This document shows, in pieces, positions 1 through 7,859 of a DNA stretch of 64,000 nucleotides (its first letter is position 1; the number at the start of each line of letters is the position of its first letter). The DNA comes from an uncultured Oscillospiraceae bacterium (GTDB lineage Bacteria > Bacillota > Clostridia > Oscillospirales > Ruminococcaceae). Under the pieces are notes generated by a model that saw only the letters and a list, made by a program, of their open reading frames with translations, was not told the DNA's origin and did no database searches. Location: assembly GCA_934465295.1 (NCBI GenBank), contig CAKSKU010000013.1:1-64000 (forward strand), in the 5' to 3' direction. The position numbers were made by a program, and so were the translations under genes.

Positions 1-195
1 TTTTTTGAAGTTTTTCGTACTTTTTTGCTCTCTTTCGGGGTTTCCCTCGTTGACAGCTTTATTATATTACCACTTTTCAAGCGTTTTGTCAATACATTTT
101 CCGACATTTTTTGAAATATGTTAAATCTACCCTGTTTTTTTCAATATTCAGCAATTATTTTAGCCAATTTTAGCATAGATATACATATATAAAGA

Positions 196-390
196 AAGCG
201 CATACCCGAAAGGATATGCGCTCTGCTTTTTAAAGTGAACCGCCTTGCCGCCATGTGCAGCATAAAACCCGCACTCAAGCAGGTGGGCAACAGCCCAACA
301 GTTTCACGCTCCCTACGTCCGTGAACCCACACATCTAATGTGGCGGGAGGTCTGCAATCCCCTGTCGGAGTCTGAATCCCTTTAATAATG
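196..390 (-). ncRNA. ssrS: 6S-like small RNA (candidate ssrS)
   Basis: The minus strand has a compact transcription unit of about 195 nt. A TATAAT box lies at 397-402 with a TTGACC-like box at 418-423 (15-16 nt spacing). The unit ends in a GC-rich hairpin (197-222) followed by T-rich sequence. Between them there is no ORF, but many complementary segments: CCACAT/ATGTGG, TTCACG/CGTGAA, GGGC/GCCC and CCGCCA pairing with TGGCGG across the molecule. Size, isolated position, its own promoter and terminator, and a largely self-paired rod fit 6S RNA, which binds the RNA polymerase housekeeping holoenzyme. I recognise the family only by this overall pattern. Another structured small RNA is possible. 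Confidence 0.5.
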
Positions 391-495
391 TGTTGGATTA
401 TAAAAACACACTTTATCGGTCAAAGCAGTAGACTCTTTTCTTTACTGATATTATATCACGCCGTTCCCGAAAAATCAATAGAAATTTTCGGAAAA

Positions 496-795
496 TTATT
501 CGTACATATCATTGAGCTTTTCAAGGAACATATTTCCGATGCGCTCATACTCTTCGTCACTGTCAATAGTAACGAGGATCTCCTCATCGTTTTCATCATA
601 TTCAGACTTGAGAACAACAAGCTCAGTATCAGCCTCGATCTCCTTTGTCGGATCTTCATAATAAGGAACGAGAGCATAATAGTGGTCTTCACCTACGTCC
701 ATCTCGTCAATCTTTTCAAAAGTCTGCTCTACGCCGTCTTCATCAACGAGGGTGTAGATATCAGCACCTGAATCCATGTCAAATTCTTCAGCCAT
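496..795 (-). CDS. DUF1292 family small acidic protein (YrzB-like)
   Basis: This 99-residue, strongly acidic protein has the DUF1292 pattern: an N-terminal core DIYTLVDEDGVEQTFE, then YYALVPYY and VVLKSEYDENDEE, and a C-terminal helix. No biochemical role is established for the family. In Bacillus it sits near alaS and yrrK genes, but here it stands alone. The start follows a GGAGG-type ribosome site. A clear promoter (TTGACA at 876-881, 17 nt, TACAAT at 853-858) reads into it. That promoter is divergent from the promoter of the large noncoding unit on the other strand. Confidence 0.85.
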   Translation of the reverse strand: MAEEFDMDSGADIYTLVDEDGVEQTFEKIDEMDVGEDHYYALVPYYEDPTKEIEADTELVVLKSEYDENDEEILVTIDSDEEYERIGNMFLEKLNDMYE

Positions 796-852
796 TGTTT
801 TGCCTCCTTTGTATATAGTATGTCTGCTGCAAAATCAGCACTCAACATTCTT

Positions 853-881
853 ATTGTACTACAATGTGATCAAATTGTCAA
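853..881 (-). promoter_or_regulatory. Sigma-A promoter of the DUF1292 gene
   Basis: On the minus strand TTGACA (876-881) and TACAAT (853-858) are separated by exactly 17 nt, a near-consensus housekeeping promoter about 60 nt upstream of the start codon. Confidence 0.75.
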
Positions 882-939
882 TATGTAAAATTAATAAAAA
901 ATCAGCACAAAATATATCTAAGATTTCAGCAGAAAACTG

Positions 940-968
940 TTGACTTTTACTAAACGATATGGTATATT
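940..968 (+). promoter_or_regulatory. Sigma-A promoter of the large noncoding transcription unit
   Basis: TTGACT (940-945) and TATATT (963-968) lie 17 nt apart on the plus strand. Transcription would start near 975 and run into a region without a long ORF until the terminator at 2298-2326. Confidence 0.7.
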
Positions 969-1136
969 ATACTCAAGGAAAGAGAAAAAGGTGAAACCAA
1001 AAGGTACACCAAATACTCTGACCCAAAGCATTCAGGATAAACGGAATGAAAGATCACATAAATCGTCAGTCGGTGCAGGATCTTCACCGGTATCCAATAA
1101 AATGAAAATAATGCTTGGAAAGGAAGGACGAGTCCA

Positions 1137-1202
1137 ATGGAATTGAATGAAGAGCAGTCTATCGGGAGTACCCTTTGCGGCTCGTGCATAATGACCTTTT
1201 AA
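1137..1202 (+). other. Possible 21-residue micro-ORF in the large transcript
   Basis: An ATG at 1137 lies about 8 nt after AAGGAAGGA and opens a 21-codon frame ending in TAA. The peptide starts acidic (MELNEEQS) and ends with two cysteines in LCGSCIMTF, which loosely recalls a modified-peptide precursor, but there is no modifying enzyme nearby. It is listed because of its ribosome site; expression is unproven. Confidence 0.25.
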
Positions 1203-1238
1203 GGAAAATAAAAGCGGAGTTTAAATGTAAAACATAAG

Positions 1239-1436
1239 ATGTTTCACTCCGATGCGATAGTGTATCGAAAACAAAAACTTAAAAGCAAAAAGCTAAGCCG
1301 CATATCTCGAAAGTTTCAGCATGGGATATACGGATTTTTTATACCCTTTTACAAAATCCCGAAGCTTCTCCAACCGAGGGGTACTCTTAGACGAAGAGAG
1401 TGTTTACGCCTTAAGGCTTTACATAAAAGGCAATAA
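1239..1436 (+). CDS. Possible basic 65-residue ORF, weak support
   Basis: This is the longest frame in the later part of the large transcript. It encodes a Lys/Arg-rich peptide (start MFHSDAIVYRKQKLKSKK) with no recognisable domain. No good Shine-Dalgarno sequence precedes the ATG, and the hairpins and repeats around it suggest that RNA structure rather than protein is selected. It is probably not a gene. Confidence 0.15.
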   Translation: MFHSDAIVYRKQKLKSKKLSRISRKFQHGIYGFFIPFYKIPKLLQPRGTLRRRECLRLKALHKRQ

Positions 1437-1620
1437 TTGTGAAAGGTGATTCCAATGGAATAAAATTTACTGACAAATTTCACAGAAAGGTTTTGAATAC
1501 CGATGCAGTAAATTTCTGAAAAAGCTGATATAAGACTTATCTGAAAGAAGTGAAGTCGTATGAAAATTTTGACGAGGTACTTGTACATCTGAAAGATTGG
1601 AGTGAGACCACCGGATAATT

Positions 1621-1966
1621 CAGCTTCGCATCTATGATGCATAGGATAAAATAAAAATAAGGAGCGATGAACTATGAAAAATCTGAAACGTCGTTTCCAT
1701 GATCAAAATATCCGATAAATCCATAAGGGAGTGAGTCCAACAGGTTACGTCAGCGATGTCCGATAGGACGGGAACTTAAAACAGGATCATCAAATGGTCA
1801 AATTCGCATCTTCGATGCACAAAATAAATTTAAGGAGCGATGAACTATGAAAAATCTGAAGCGTCGTTTCCATGATGAAAATCTTTGATCAATACCGCAA
1901 GGGAGTGAGTCCAACAGGTTACGTCAGCGATGTCCGATAGGACGGGAACTCAAAACAAATCCATAA
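1621..1966 (+). repeat. Two tandem copies of a 173-bp unit
   Basis: The second copy is offset by 173 bp: the ATGs of the paired micro-ORFs are at 1674 and 1847. Each unit has a hairpin with stem GCATC/GATGC and a different loop (TAT against TTC), then AAGGAGCGATGAACT, then a micro-ORF (MKNLKRRFHDQNIR and MKNLKRRFHDENL), then a near-identical 47-nt segment beginning GGGAGTGAGTCCAACAGG and containing the hairpin GTCC-GATA-GGAC. Loop and codon-third-position changes, with stems and peptide kept, suggest selection after duplication. Confidence 0.8.
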
Positions 1967-2297
1967 AGAAATGAAGAGATCTACAAATGGTAATATATAG
2001 GACTTCTCAAAGATTCTGAAAAGTAGGAGTGAATTCCAATGTGCTGATTTTCTAAAAAGCCGATTCCATCAAAAATAAAGGAGTGTCCGCATATGTGGAA
2101 GCTTGGGATAATGGATAAAGCTATCAGAAATTTCAGGAGGTAAGTCCAATGAAGCGATAAAAACTGCTCAAACTCATTGAAAGCGAGTGGTGATTATGAA
2201 AAATGTTCTCAGATTACTTGGTTTGAAGAAATTCTGAAGAAACGGAGTGAGACCACCAGAACATTTAAAGGCTTCTTGCCAACTATAAATAAATCAA

Positions 2298-2326
2298 GCA
2301 GCTGTCAGGTCGGCAGCTGCTTTTTT
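2298..2326 (+). terminator. Terminator of the large noncoding unit
   Basis: GCAGCTG (2298-2304) pairs with CAGCTGC (2314-2320) and is followed by six T residues. It lies just before the convergent end of the radical SAM gene. Confidence 0.85.
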
Positions 2327-2329
2327 ATA

Positions 2330-3229
2330 TCATTTTATAATTCCGTTCAGGTCAAAATCAGGCGTGTATTCTTCCTTTGCCGAGGATTTTTCCTGCATAA
2401 ATCCCTTAAATCCAAGCTCTTCTGCCCTTTTCAGCACGGAATTGTATTCAAAAGTGCTTATCCTGCGTGAAATCTCAGGAAATTCCGAGCTTCGGTAAAA
2501 CGGAGTGTATTGGCTCATCAAACTCAGCAGAATATCCTCCGTCCCCCAATGCGAAGCGATCTCTTCAAGCACCGCTATCGAATCGTGACGATGACTCGGC
2601 AAAGTCAGATGACGAATTATTATCCCCTTTTTCATCAGACCGTCCTCACCGAACTCAGCCGCACCAACCTGACGAAACATCTCGTCTATCGCCGCACATA
2701 CGACCTCAAAATAATCCCCTGCCGCCGAATATTTCAACGCAATTTCATCATCATAATATTTGAGATCGGGCAAATAAATGTCAATATACCCCTCCAGCAT
2801 TTTCAGCGTTTCAACCCGTTCATATCCGCCCGTGTTGTAAACTATCGGTATGTTAAGCTTCCCTTTCACACGCTCCAAAGCCGAAATTATCTGCGGAACA
2901 AAATGCGTCGGACTGACAAGATTAATGTTGTGCGCACCTTTTTCCTGCAATTCGAGAAAAATTTCGCCAAGCCGCTTCTCAGTTATCACCTGCCCGAAAT
3001 TTTCGGACGAAATTTTGTAGTTCTGGCAAAATACACACTTCAGACTGCACCCCGAAAAAAATACCGTCCCCGAACCGTTCTCGCCCGATAAACAAGGCTC
3101 TTCCCACTTGTGCATATAAGCCTTAGCCGCACGAAGCTCTGCTCCCTCACCGCAGAATCCAACACCGTTAATTCGGTCAGCGCCGCATTTTCTCGGACAA
3201 AGCTCACATTTCGTAAAATCATATTTCAT
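2330..3229 (-). CDS. PflX-like radical SAM protein (COG1313 type)
   Basis: This 299-residue cytosolic protein is a radical S-adenosylmethionine enzyme. The cluster-binding motif is Cys61-x3-Cys65-x2-Cys68 (CSLKCVFC). An N-terminal set of cysteines (8, 11, 15, 26) resembles the extra Cys-rich segment of PflX/COG1313 proteins, a family related to pyruvate formate-lyase activases whose substrate is not established. The typical NLVSPTHFVPQI and YNTGGYE segments follow. No pyruvate formate-lyase gene is near, so an activase role is not supported by context. It ends against the terminator of the large noncoding unit. Confidence 0.85.
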   Translation of the reverse strand: MKYDFTKCELCPRKCGADRINGVGFCGEGAELRAAKAYMHKWEEPCLSGENGSGTVFFSGCSLKCVFCQNYKISSENFGQVITEKRLGEIFLELQEKGAHNINLVSPTHFVPQIISALERVKGKLNIPIVYNTGGYERVETLKMLEGYIDIYLPDLKYYDDEIALKYSAAGDYFEVVCAAIDEMFRQVGAAEFGEDGLMKKGIIIRHLTLPSHRHDSIAVLEEIASHWGTEDILLSLMSQYTPFYRSSEFPEISRRISTFEYNSVLKRAEELGFKGFMQEKSSAKEEYTPDFDLNGIIK

Positions 3230-3293
3230 TTTAGTTGCCTCTTTTTTTAACTAATGTCAGCCCTTTAATATGCTCAATAAATTGGAATTTGTT

Positions 3294-3752
3294 CTACAAT
3301 AATTTTTCTACTTCAATCAGTAACCTTATTTTCAAATCTTCCAATTCTATATCAGTAGGACGGTTCTCATCACTATACATTTTCTCCATAGGATACCACC
3401 AAACAGGACCTTTTCCATTGTTTCCGTAATTCTCTAAGTCACCGTTTGCTCTCGGGAATAAATGCCAATGAAGATGCGTATCTCCATTGCCTAACAATTC
3501 ATAATTCATTTTTTCTGCACCAAAAGCGTTTGAAACTGCTTCTGCAACAATAGACATTTCCTCCAAGAATTTCAGCTTTCGTGAATGATCTAAATAAAAT
3601 AATTCTGTCTTGTGTTCTTTACAAAGAAATAACGTGTAACCTTTAAAATGCTGATTGTCACCGATAACTACATATCCCGTTTCCAATTCCTTAACGAAGT
3701 ATGGGTTTGTTCCGTTGTTAATCATCTTAATTCTATCGCATATAAAGCACAT
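3294..3752 (-). CDS. HIT-family nucleotide-binding protein
   Basis: The 152-residue protein carries the histidine triad HLHWHLFPR (about residues 93-97), the catalytic motif of HIT hydrolases and transferases acting on nucleoside phosphates, often diadenosine polyphosphates or AMP adducts. An N-terminal CxxC (MCFICDR) is common in the family. I chose the ATG at 3752 because GGAGGG lies at the right distance. A Trp-rich C-terminal part (PVWWYP) extends beyond the minimal HIT fold. It is a single gene; the precise substrate cannot be read from sequence. Confidence 0.85.
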   Translation of the reverse strand: MCFICDRIKMINNGTNPYFVKELETGYVVIGDNQHFKGYTLFLCKEHKTELFYLDHSRKLKFLEEMSIVAEAVSNAFGAEKMNYELLGNGDTHLHWHLFPRANGDLENYGNNGKGPVWWYPMEKMYSDENRPTDIELEDLKIRLLIEVEKLL

Positions 3753-3970
3753 ACACCAACCCTCCAAACCTCTATTTTTCAGCTAATTACCGCTCAACTG
3801 ACGGTAAAATAATTATACCATACACCTTTTGAAAAGTCAATTCAAACGGAAAGCGCAATGCTCCATTATCCGACCTCTGTAATTATCCCCATAAAAAACA
3901 ACACCCGTTTGAGTGCTGTGATGAATAAAACTGTTCTGCAAATTGAAATTTGAAATACAAAGATATAAGG

Positions 3971-4642
3971 TTACTTGTTTACTGCATTTCCAAAATAGTA
4001 AAAGTCCTCATGCATTGCATACCAGCCGGTCAGCACTTCATGACGAATCCCTTTGTCATCTGTGTATATTAACTGCATTTGCCCCAAATCACCCTGTGCA
4101 CTCCATGTGCGGTAGAGTCTATGTTTATCCTCATATTGTGTCCAGACTTTTTCGTGCCCGCCGAAATTCTCAAAAAAGCTATCATCTGTTACAGTTATCG
4201 GTATTACCGTATAGAGTAAATCAAGAGGTATGGTATTTAATACTTTTACAGAAATATAAGCCGAAAAATCGTCTGACCAGAGAACATCATCAAAACGGCA
4301 AAGTACAGCACAGGCTTTACCGATATCATCCGGACTTTCAGCACAGTCCCATCCGTTTAAGAACATTTGCCACGGTTCAAAAAGCGTAGTGAATGTAGCG
4401 CCTAATTCCTCGTCAAAAGGTGCTGTAACCTTGAGTATACGCTTTTCTCCGATTGTCGGAATATGATTCGTGTAAAGCCATTTTCTGTCTTTGACCGGCT
4501 GAGACAATTCTTCATGTTCGCATTCCATCCAAGCCAAGTTGTATCCAATATCATGTATACCTGCACACTCAATCATCTTTGGCTTTCTATTTTGATTATC
4601 TTTCGCAACACGAGATTTGCAACAGGAACATAAAAAATTCAT
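3971..4642 (-). CDS. Hypothetical protein with N-terminal Cys cluster
   Basis: The 223-residue soluble protein begins MNFLCSCCKSR, a compact cysteine group that might bind a metal, followed by a mixed alpha/beta sequence rich in Trp and acidic residues. I recognise no family. The chosen start follows GGAGATGATGTA; an upstream in-frame ATG (4693) lacks a ribosome site. The gene stands alone between the HIT gene and the divergent SDR gene. There is no signal peptide or membrane segment. Confidence 0.6.
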   Translation of the reverse strand: MNFLCSCCKSRVAKDNQNRKPKMIECAGIHDIGYNLAWMECEHEELSQPVKDRKWLYTNHIPTIGEKRILKVTAPFDEELGATFTTLFEPWQMFLNGWDCAESPDDIGKACAVLCRFDDVLWSDDFSAYISVKVLNTIPLDLLYTVIPITVTDDSFFENFGGHEKVWTQYEDKHRLYRTWSAQGDLGQMQLIYTDDKGIRHEVLTGWYAMHEDFYYFGNAVNK

Positions 4643-4811
4643 TACATCATCTCCATTGTAGACAAATATAGAAAATTCCAATTTACCAATCATTTCAAAT
4701 AACTAAACTCATTATACCAAATTCCACCCACCATTTCAAGTTTTTCTTGAAAATAAACATAGCTTCTGTTATAATATATATAAATAGTTCATCGGAAAGG
4801 ACGGAATAAAT

Positions 4812-5546
4812 ATGTCAGAAACTGTTATCGTCACGGGCGCATCGAGAGGCATCGGAAAAGCCTGCGCACTCGCATTCGGAAAAAGCGGCGCAGACGTTAT
4901 CGTAAACTATACAAGATCAAAGGAAAAGGCCGAGGAAGTCTGCGAGGAAATTTCCAAGCTCGGAGGAAGAGCACTCCCTTTCTGCGCAGATGTAGCCGAC
5001 AGAAAAGCCGTCGATGAAATGATAGCTTTCGCCCACTCAAATTTCGGCAGTATAAGCACCCTCGTCAATAACGCAGGCATCGCCGAGCAGATAATGTTCT
5101 GCGATATCACCGAGGAAAAATGGGACAGAATGTTCGCTGTCGATGTGAAAGGCGTTTATAACTGCATACAAGCCGCCCTCCCCGATATGATACACAATAA
5201 ATCGGGCAGAATAATCAATATCTCCTCAATGTGGGGCATAACGGGTGCTTCCTGCGAAGTCCACTACTCCGCCGCAAAAGCCGCCGTTATAGGTATGACA
5301 AAAGCCCTCGCAAAGGAACTCGGACCATCGGGAATTACCGTCAACGCAATCGCCCCCGGAGTTATCTCCACCGAAATGAACGGCAATATTTCCGAAGAAA
5401 TAATGTCCGAACTCAAAGAAGAAACTCCGATCGGACGTATCGGCACTCCCGAGGATATCGCCGAGACCGCCATTTTTCTCGCCTCACCCAAAGCCTCGTT
5501 CATCACGGGCGAGGTCATCTCTGTAAACGGAGGATTCGTTATCTGA
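4812..5546 (+). CDS. FabG-like short-chain dehydrogenase/reductase
   Basis: This is a 244-residue classical SDR. The dinucleotide-binding TGASRGIG lies at residues 9-16, NNAG at 86-89, catalytic Ser139 in ISS, and YSAAK with Tyr152 and Lys156. The C-terminal ITGEVISVNGGF is typical. Such proteins reduce a ketone with NADPH. Candidates are 3-oxoacyl-ACP reductase (FabG) or the closely similar EF-P 5-aminopentanone reductase (YmfI) of Firmicutes. No fatty-acid genes are nearby, so the second is quite possible. AAAGGA precedes the start. The stop codon overlaps the start of the next gene (TGATG), so the two are co-translated. Confidence 0.85.
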   Translation: MSETVIVTGASRGIGKACALAFGKSGADVIVNYTRSKEKAEEVCEEISKLGGRALPFCADVADRKAVDEMIAFAHSNFGSISTLVNNAGIAEQIMFCDITEEKWDRMFAVDVKGVYNCIQAALPDMIHNKSGRIINISSMWGITGASCEVHYSAAKAAVIGMTKALAKELGPSGITVNAIAPGVISTEMNGNISEEIMSELKEETPIGRIGTPEDIAETAIFLASPKASFITGEVISVNGGFVI

Positions 5547-6319
5547 TGACAAGTAAAGAACTACTGTCCGTCACTTCGCAGATCGGTATGATGCTCCTCG
5601 AAAACGGTGCTGAAATCTACCGTGTCGAGGACAGCGTCGTCCGTATCGCCGAAGCCTACGGATATAAGCAGGGCGAACGCTTCGAGATCTTCGCAATACC
5701 GCCCACAATAATCATCACCGTGCAGAGCGAAGACGGCACTCCCCTCACTATCCAGCGAAATACCAAAACAAGAGTGAACAACCTCGACCGTGTTGACCGC
5801 CTGAATAACCTCTCACGCTATATTTGCTCGGAAAAGCCAAGCTTTGCGACCGTCAATAACTATATCTCGCAGATAAAAAAGCGCAAGACCTATCCTTTCT
5901 ATGCCGTCGTCATAAGCTATGCCGTCATAGGCGCAACTTTCGCTTTGTTTTTCGGCGGCGGCTGGCGTGAATCTATCGCAGGCGGAATTATCGCCGCCAT
6001 AATATGCCTTATAGAAAAAGCCGTCACACAGATCCGCCCGAGCGTATTTTTTATGAGCCTGATCTGCTCGCTTTTTACAGCCGCAGCAGCCGTCCTATGC
6101 TATTATTTCGGTCTGACAAACGAGTACGACAGCATCATAATCGGCGCAGCCATGACCCTCGTCCCCGGCGTGACGATAACAAACTGTATGCGTGACTTTA
6201 TAGCAGGCGACTTCATCGCAGGACTGTATACTCTAATAGAAGCCCTCCTCGTAGCAATGGGAATGGCAGTAGGCGCAGCATTCGCAATTTCGACCCTAAC
6301 AAAATTGCTTGGAATATAA
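5546..6319 (+). CDS. Threonine/serine exporter family protein, N-terminal ThrE half
   Basis: The 257-residue membrane protein matches the ThrE/DUF1212 half of the split threonine-serine exporters. A cytosolic N-terminal domain (about 1-110, ENGAEIYRVEDSV, then IFAIPPTI) is followed by about five hydrophobic segments with LVPGVTITNCMRD, a family signature. ThrE-type transporters export Thr and Ser using the proton gradient. The start codon overlaps the SDR stop; GGAGGA lies upstream. Its partner half is encoded at 6501-6956. Confidence 0.85.
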   Translation: MTSKELLSVTSQIGMMLLENGAEIYRVEDSVVRIAEAYGYKQGERFEIFAIPPTIIITVQSEDGTPLTIQRNTKTRVNNLDRVDRLNNLSRYICSEKPSFATVNNYISQIKKRKTYPFYAVVISYAVIGATFALFFGGGWRESIAGGIIAAIICLIEKAVTQIRPSVFFMSLICSLFTAAAAVLCYYFGLTNEYDSIIIGAAMTLVPGVTITNCMRDFIAGDFIAGLYTLIEALLVAMGMAVGAAFAISTLTKLLGI

Positions 6320-6356
6320 AATTGCGAAATAACGTCGTAAAACAATCGAATAAATC

Positions 6357-6376
6357 GGGACGGTAAACCCGTCCCC
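6357..6376. repeat. GGGACGG palindromic repeat
   Basis: The hairpin GGGACGG-TAAA-CCCGTCCC lies in the 180-nt gap between the ThrE halves. The same core occurs twice at 51067-51136. The rest of the gap contains short repeats of AATTCCGAATT (6446-6477) and no gene. Confidence 0.6.
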
Positions 6377-6500
6377 CTACAGATTTTTTTTGAAAAAAGC
6401 GTTTTCAAACGAAAAAATATAGATTCTTACCCACGAAAAAATAATTCCGAATTCCGAATTCATAATTCCGAATTTTAAGAACGGCGGTGTTATAACCAAA

Positions 6501-6956
6501 ATGAACATCCTGAACGACCTCGTCCTGCCTGCATTGTATAGCTTTATCGCATCAATAGCATTCGGCATACAGTTCAATATCCGATTTCGCCATATAATAG
6601 CCGCAGCAGTCGGCGGAGTCATAAGCCAAGTCATCTTCAACGCAGCCGAACTCGGCGGCAGCAGCGAACCGCTCTGCTATTTCTTCGCCACCTGTGCAAT
6701 AGCCGTCTATTCGGAATTTCTCGCAAGAAGGCTGCACGTCCCCGTAAATATGTACCTCGTCGTAGCGATCATACCGCTCGTCCCCGGAAAACTCATATAC
6801 CAAGCAATGACAGCACTCATAAACGGCGAAACGCAAAGCTTCGCCGACCAGTGTACAGCCGCATTCGCAGCCGCAGGCGCTATCGCAATGGGCATCTTCG
6901 CCATTTCCTCAATAGCAAGAGTTTTCCGTGTCGTTATACGCAAAAAAGGAATATAG
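6501..6956 (+). CDS. Threonine/serine exporter family protein, C-terminal ThrE half
   Basis: The 151-residue membrane protein has four to five hydrophobic helices and matches the ThrE_2/DUF3815 half: a conserved HIIAAAVGGVISQ stretch and IIPLVPGKLIYQAM near residue 95. It is expected to pair with the product of 5546-6319 to form the complete exporter. It follows that gene by 180 nt containing palindromic repeats, which may reduce co-transcription. A strong terminator lies directly downstream. A basic tail (RVVIRKKGI) suggests a cytosolic C terminus. Confidence 0.85.
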   Translation: MNILNDLVLPALYSFIASIAFGIQFNIRFRHIIAAAVGGVISQVIFNAAELGGSSEPLCYFFATCAIAVYSEFLARRLHVPVNMYLVVAIIPLVPGKLIYQAMTALINGETQSFADQCTAAFAAAGAIAMGIFAISSIARVFRVVIRKKGI

Positions 6957-6960
6957 TATT

Positions 6961-6994
6961 AAACGCTTATCAACCGCAAAATTGATAAGCGTTT
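6961..6994 (+). terminator. Terminator after the ThrE pair
   Basis: Perfect 13-bp arms AAACGCTTATCAA and TTGATAAGCGTTT flank an 8-nt loop and are followed by ATTTTT. Confidence 0.85.
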
Positions 6995-7085
6995 ATTTTT
7001 ACTAAGTCGTATCGGCAAAAACTTGCTTCACGAATTTCTGACATAAACAAAGTAAAGTGCGAACCTGCCGCAGGGCTTCCCTGCC

Positions 7086-7859
7086 TCAATTTCCGACTTC
7101 AATGCTTATCTCATTGAATTTGTCAAGAATATCATCAATGCCCGTCTGCTTCTTTTCCTCTTCGGAAAGATTCATCACAGCATTTCCCGAGTGCATCATT
7201 ACCATTCTGTTGCCATATTCAACAGCGAATCGAAGATTGTGCGTTACCATAAGCGTCGTGAGCTGCTTTTCCTTAACGATCTTATCCGTTATCTGCATAA
7301 GCGTTTCGGAAGACTTCGGGTCAAGTGCCGCCGTGTGTTCATCGAGAATGAGCATCTTTATATCGGTCATCGTCGCAATGATAAGTGCCAAAGCCTGACG
7401 CTGACCGCCGCTCAATGAACCGACCTTTACGCCCATACGGTTTTCAAGTCCCATTCCGCACTGTTCAAGCAGGGTCTTGTAATAGTCCACACGCTTTTTG
7501 TTTATAACTGGAGAAAGACCATAGGATTTGTTCTTGTTGTCGGAAAGAGCCATATTTTCAAGTATCGTAAGACTTCCGCACGTTCCCATTTTCGGGTCTT
7601 GCAAAACTCTGCCGATAAATTTTGCCCGCTTATATTCGCTCACCTTGGTGATGTCTTTTCCCTCAAAAACGACCGAGCCGCTGTCGGGCTGCATAGTTCC
7701 GCAGGCAAGGTTAAGGAGCGTCGTCTTGCCGCTGCCGTTCGAGCCGATAACGGAAATGAAGTCACCCTTGTTCACCTTGAAGCTGAAATCGTTGAAAAGC
7801 ACGTTTTCATCAACTGTACCCTTGTTGAAAACCTTAACTATGTTATTTAGCTGAAGCAT
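7086..7859 (-). CDS. trpZ: ABC transporter ATPase, tryptophan-type (TrpZ-like)
   Basis: This 257-residue ATPase has Walker A GSNGSGKTT (39-47), signature LSGGQ (149-153), Walker B LILDE (170-174) and an H-loop in VTHN. It is the last gene of a binding-protein/permease/ATPase set with overlapping ends: its start overlaps the permease stop by 17 nt. The set belongs to the family of TrpXYZ transporters of Firmicutes. The Trp T-box ahead of the operon supports tryptophan or a precursor as substrate; that assignment is inferred from regulation, not from the ATPase itself. Confidence 0.8.
   Translation of the reverse strand: MLQLNNIVKVFNKGTVDENVLFNDFSFKVNKGDFISVIGSNGSGKTTLLNLACGTMQPDSGSVVFEGKDITKVSEYKRAKFIGRVLQDPKMGTCGSLTILENMALSDNKNKSYGLSPVINKKRVDYYKTLLEQCGMGLENRMGVKVGSLSGGQRQALALIIATMTDIKMLILDEHTAALDPKSSETLMQITDKIVKEKQLTTLMVTHNLRFAVEYGNRMVMMHSGNAVMNLSEEEKKQTGIDDILDKFNEISIEVGN

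Larger units (their letters stand above)
975..2326 (+). ncRNA. Large (~1.35 kb) repeat-rich noncoding or micro-ORF transcript, unidentified
   Basis: A promoter at 940-968 and a terminator at 2298-2326 delimit a unit of about 1,350 nt with no ORF above 68 codons in any sensible frame. It holds a 173-bp tandem duplication (about 1621-1966) and many copies of a motif of the form GGAGTGAGTCCAA or GGTGATTCCAATG (near 1126, 1446, 1598, 1729, 1902, 2026, 2080, 2136, 2243), each with short GGA/TCC complementarity. It also contains local hairpins such as GCATC(TAT)GATGC and GCATC(TTC)GATGC, and several tiny ORFs with ribosome-binding-like sequences. It could be a large structured RNA of the ROOL/GOLLD/OLE type, a polycistronic micropeptide message, or a decayed locus. 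I cannot assign it to a known family. Confidence 0.6.

Noticed and set aside
1349..1642. 97-codon minus-strand frame inside the large noncoding unit
   Set aside because: It has no ribosome site and no domain, and it opposes the strong plus-strand promoter and terminator.
1621..1966. Possible CRISPR or IS element
   Set aside because: There are only two copies of a long unit with no spacers, no inverted ends and no transposase.
5231..5545. Extension of the ThrE frame into the SDR gene
   Set aside because: The extension is Arg-rich and antifamily-like. The overlap TGATG at 5544-5548 gives a natural coupled start.
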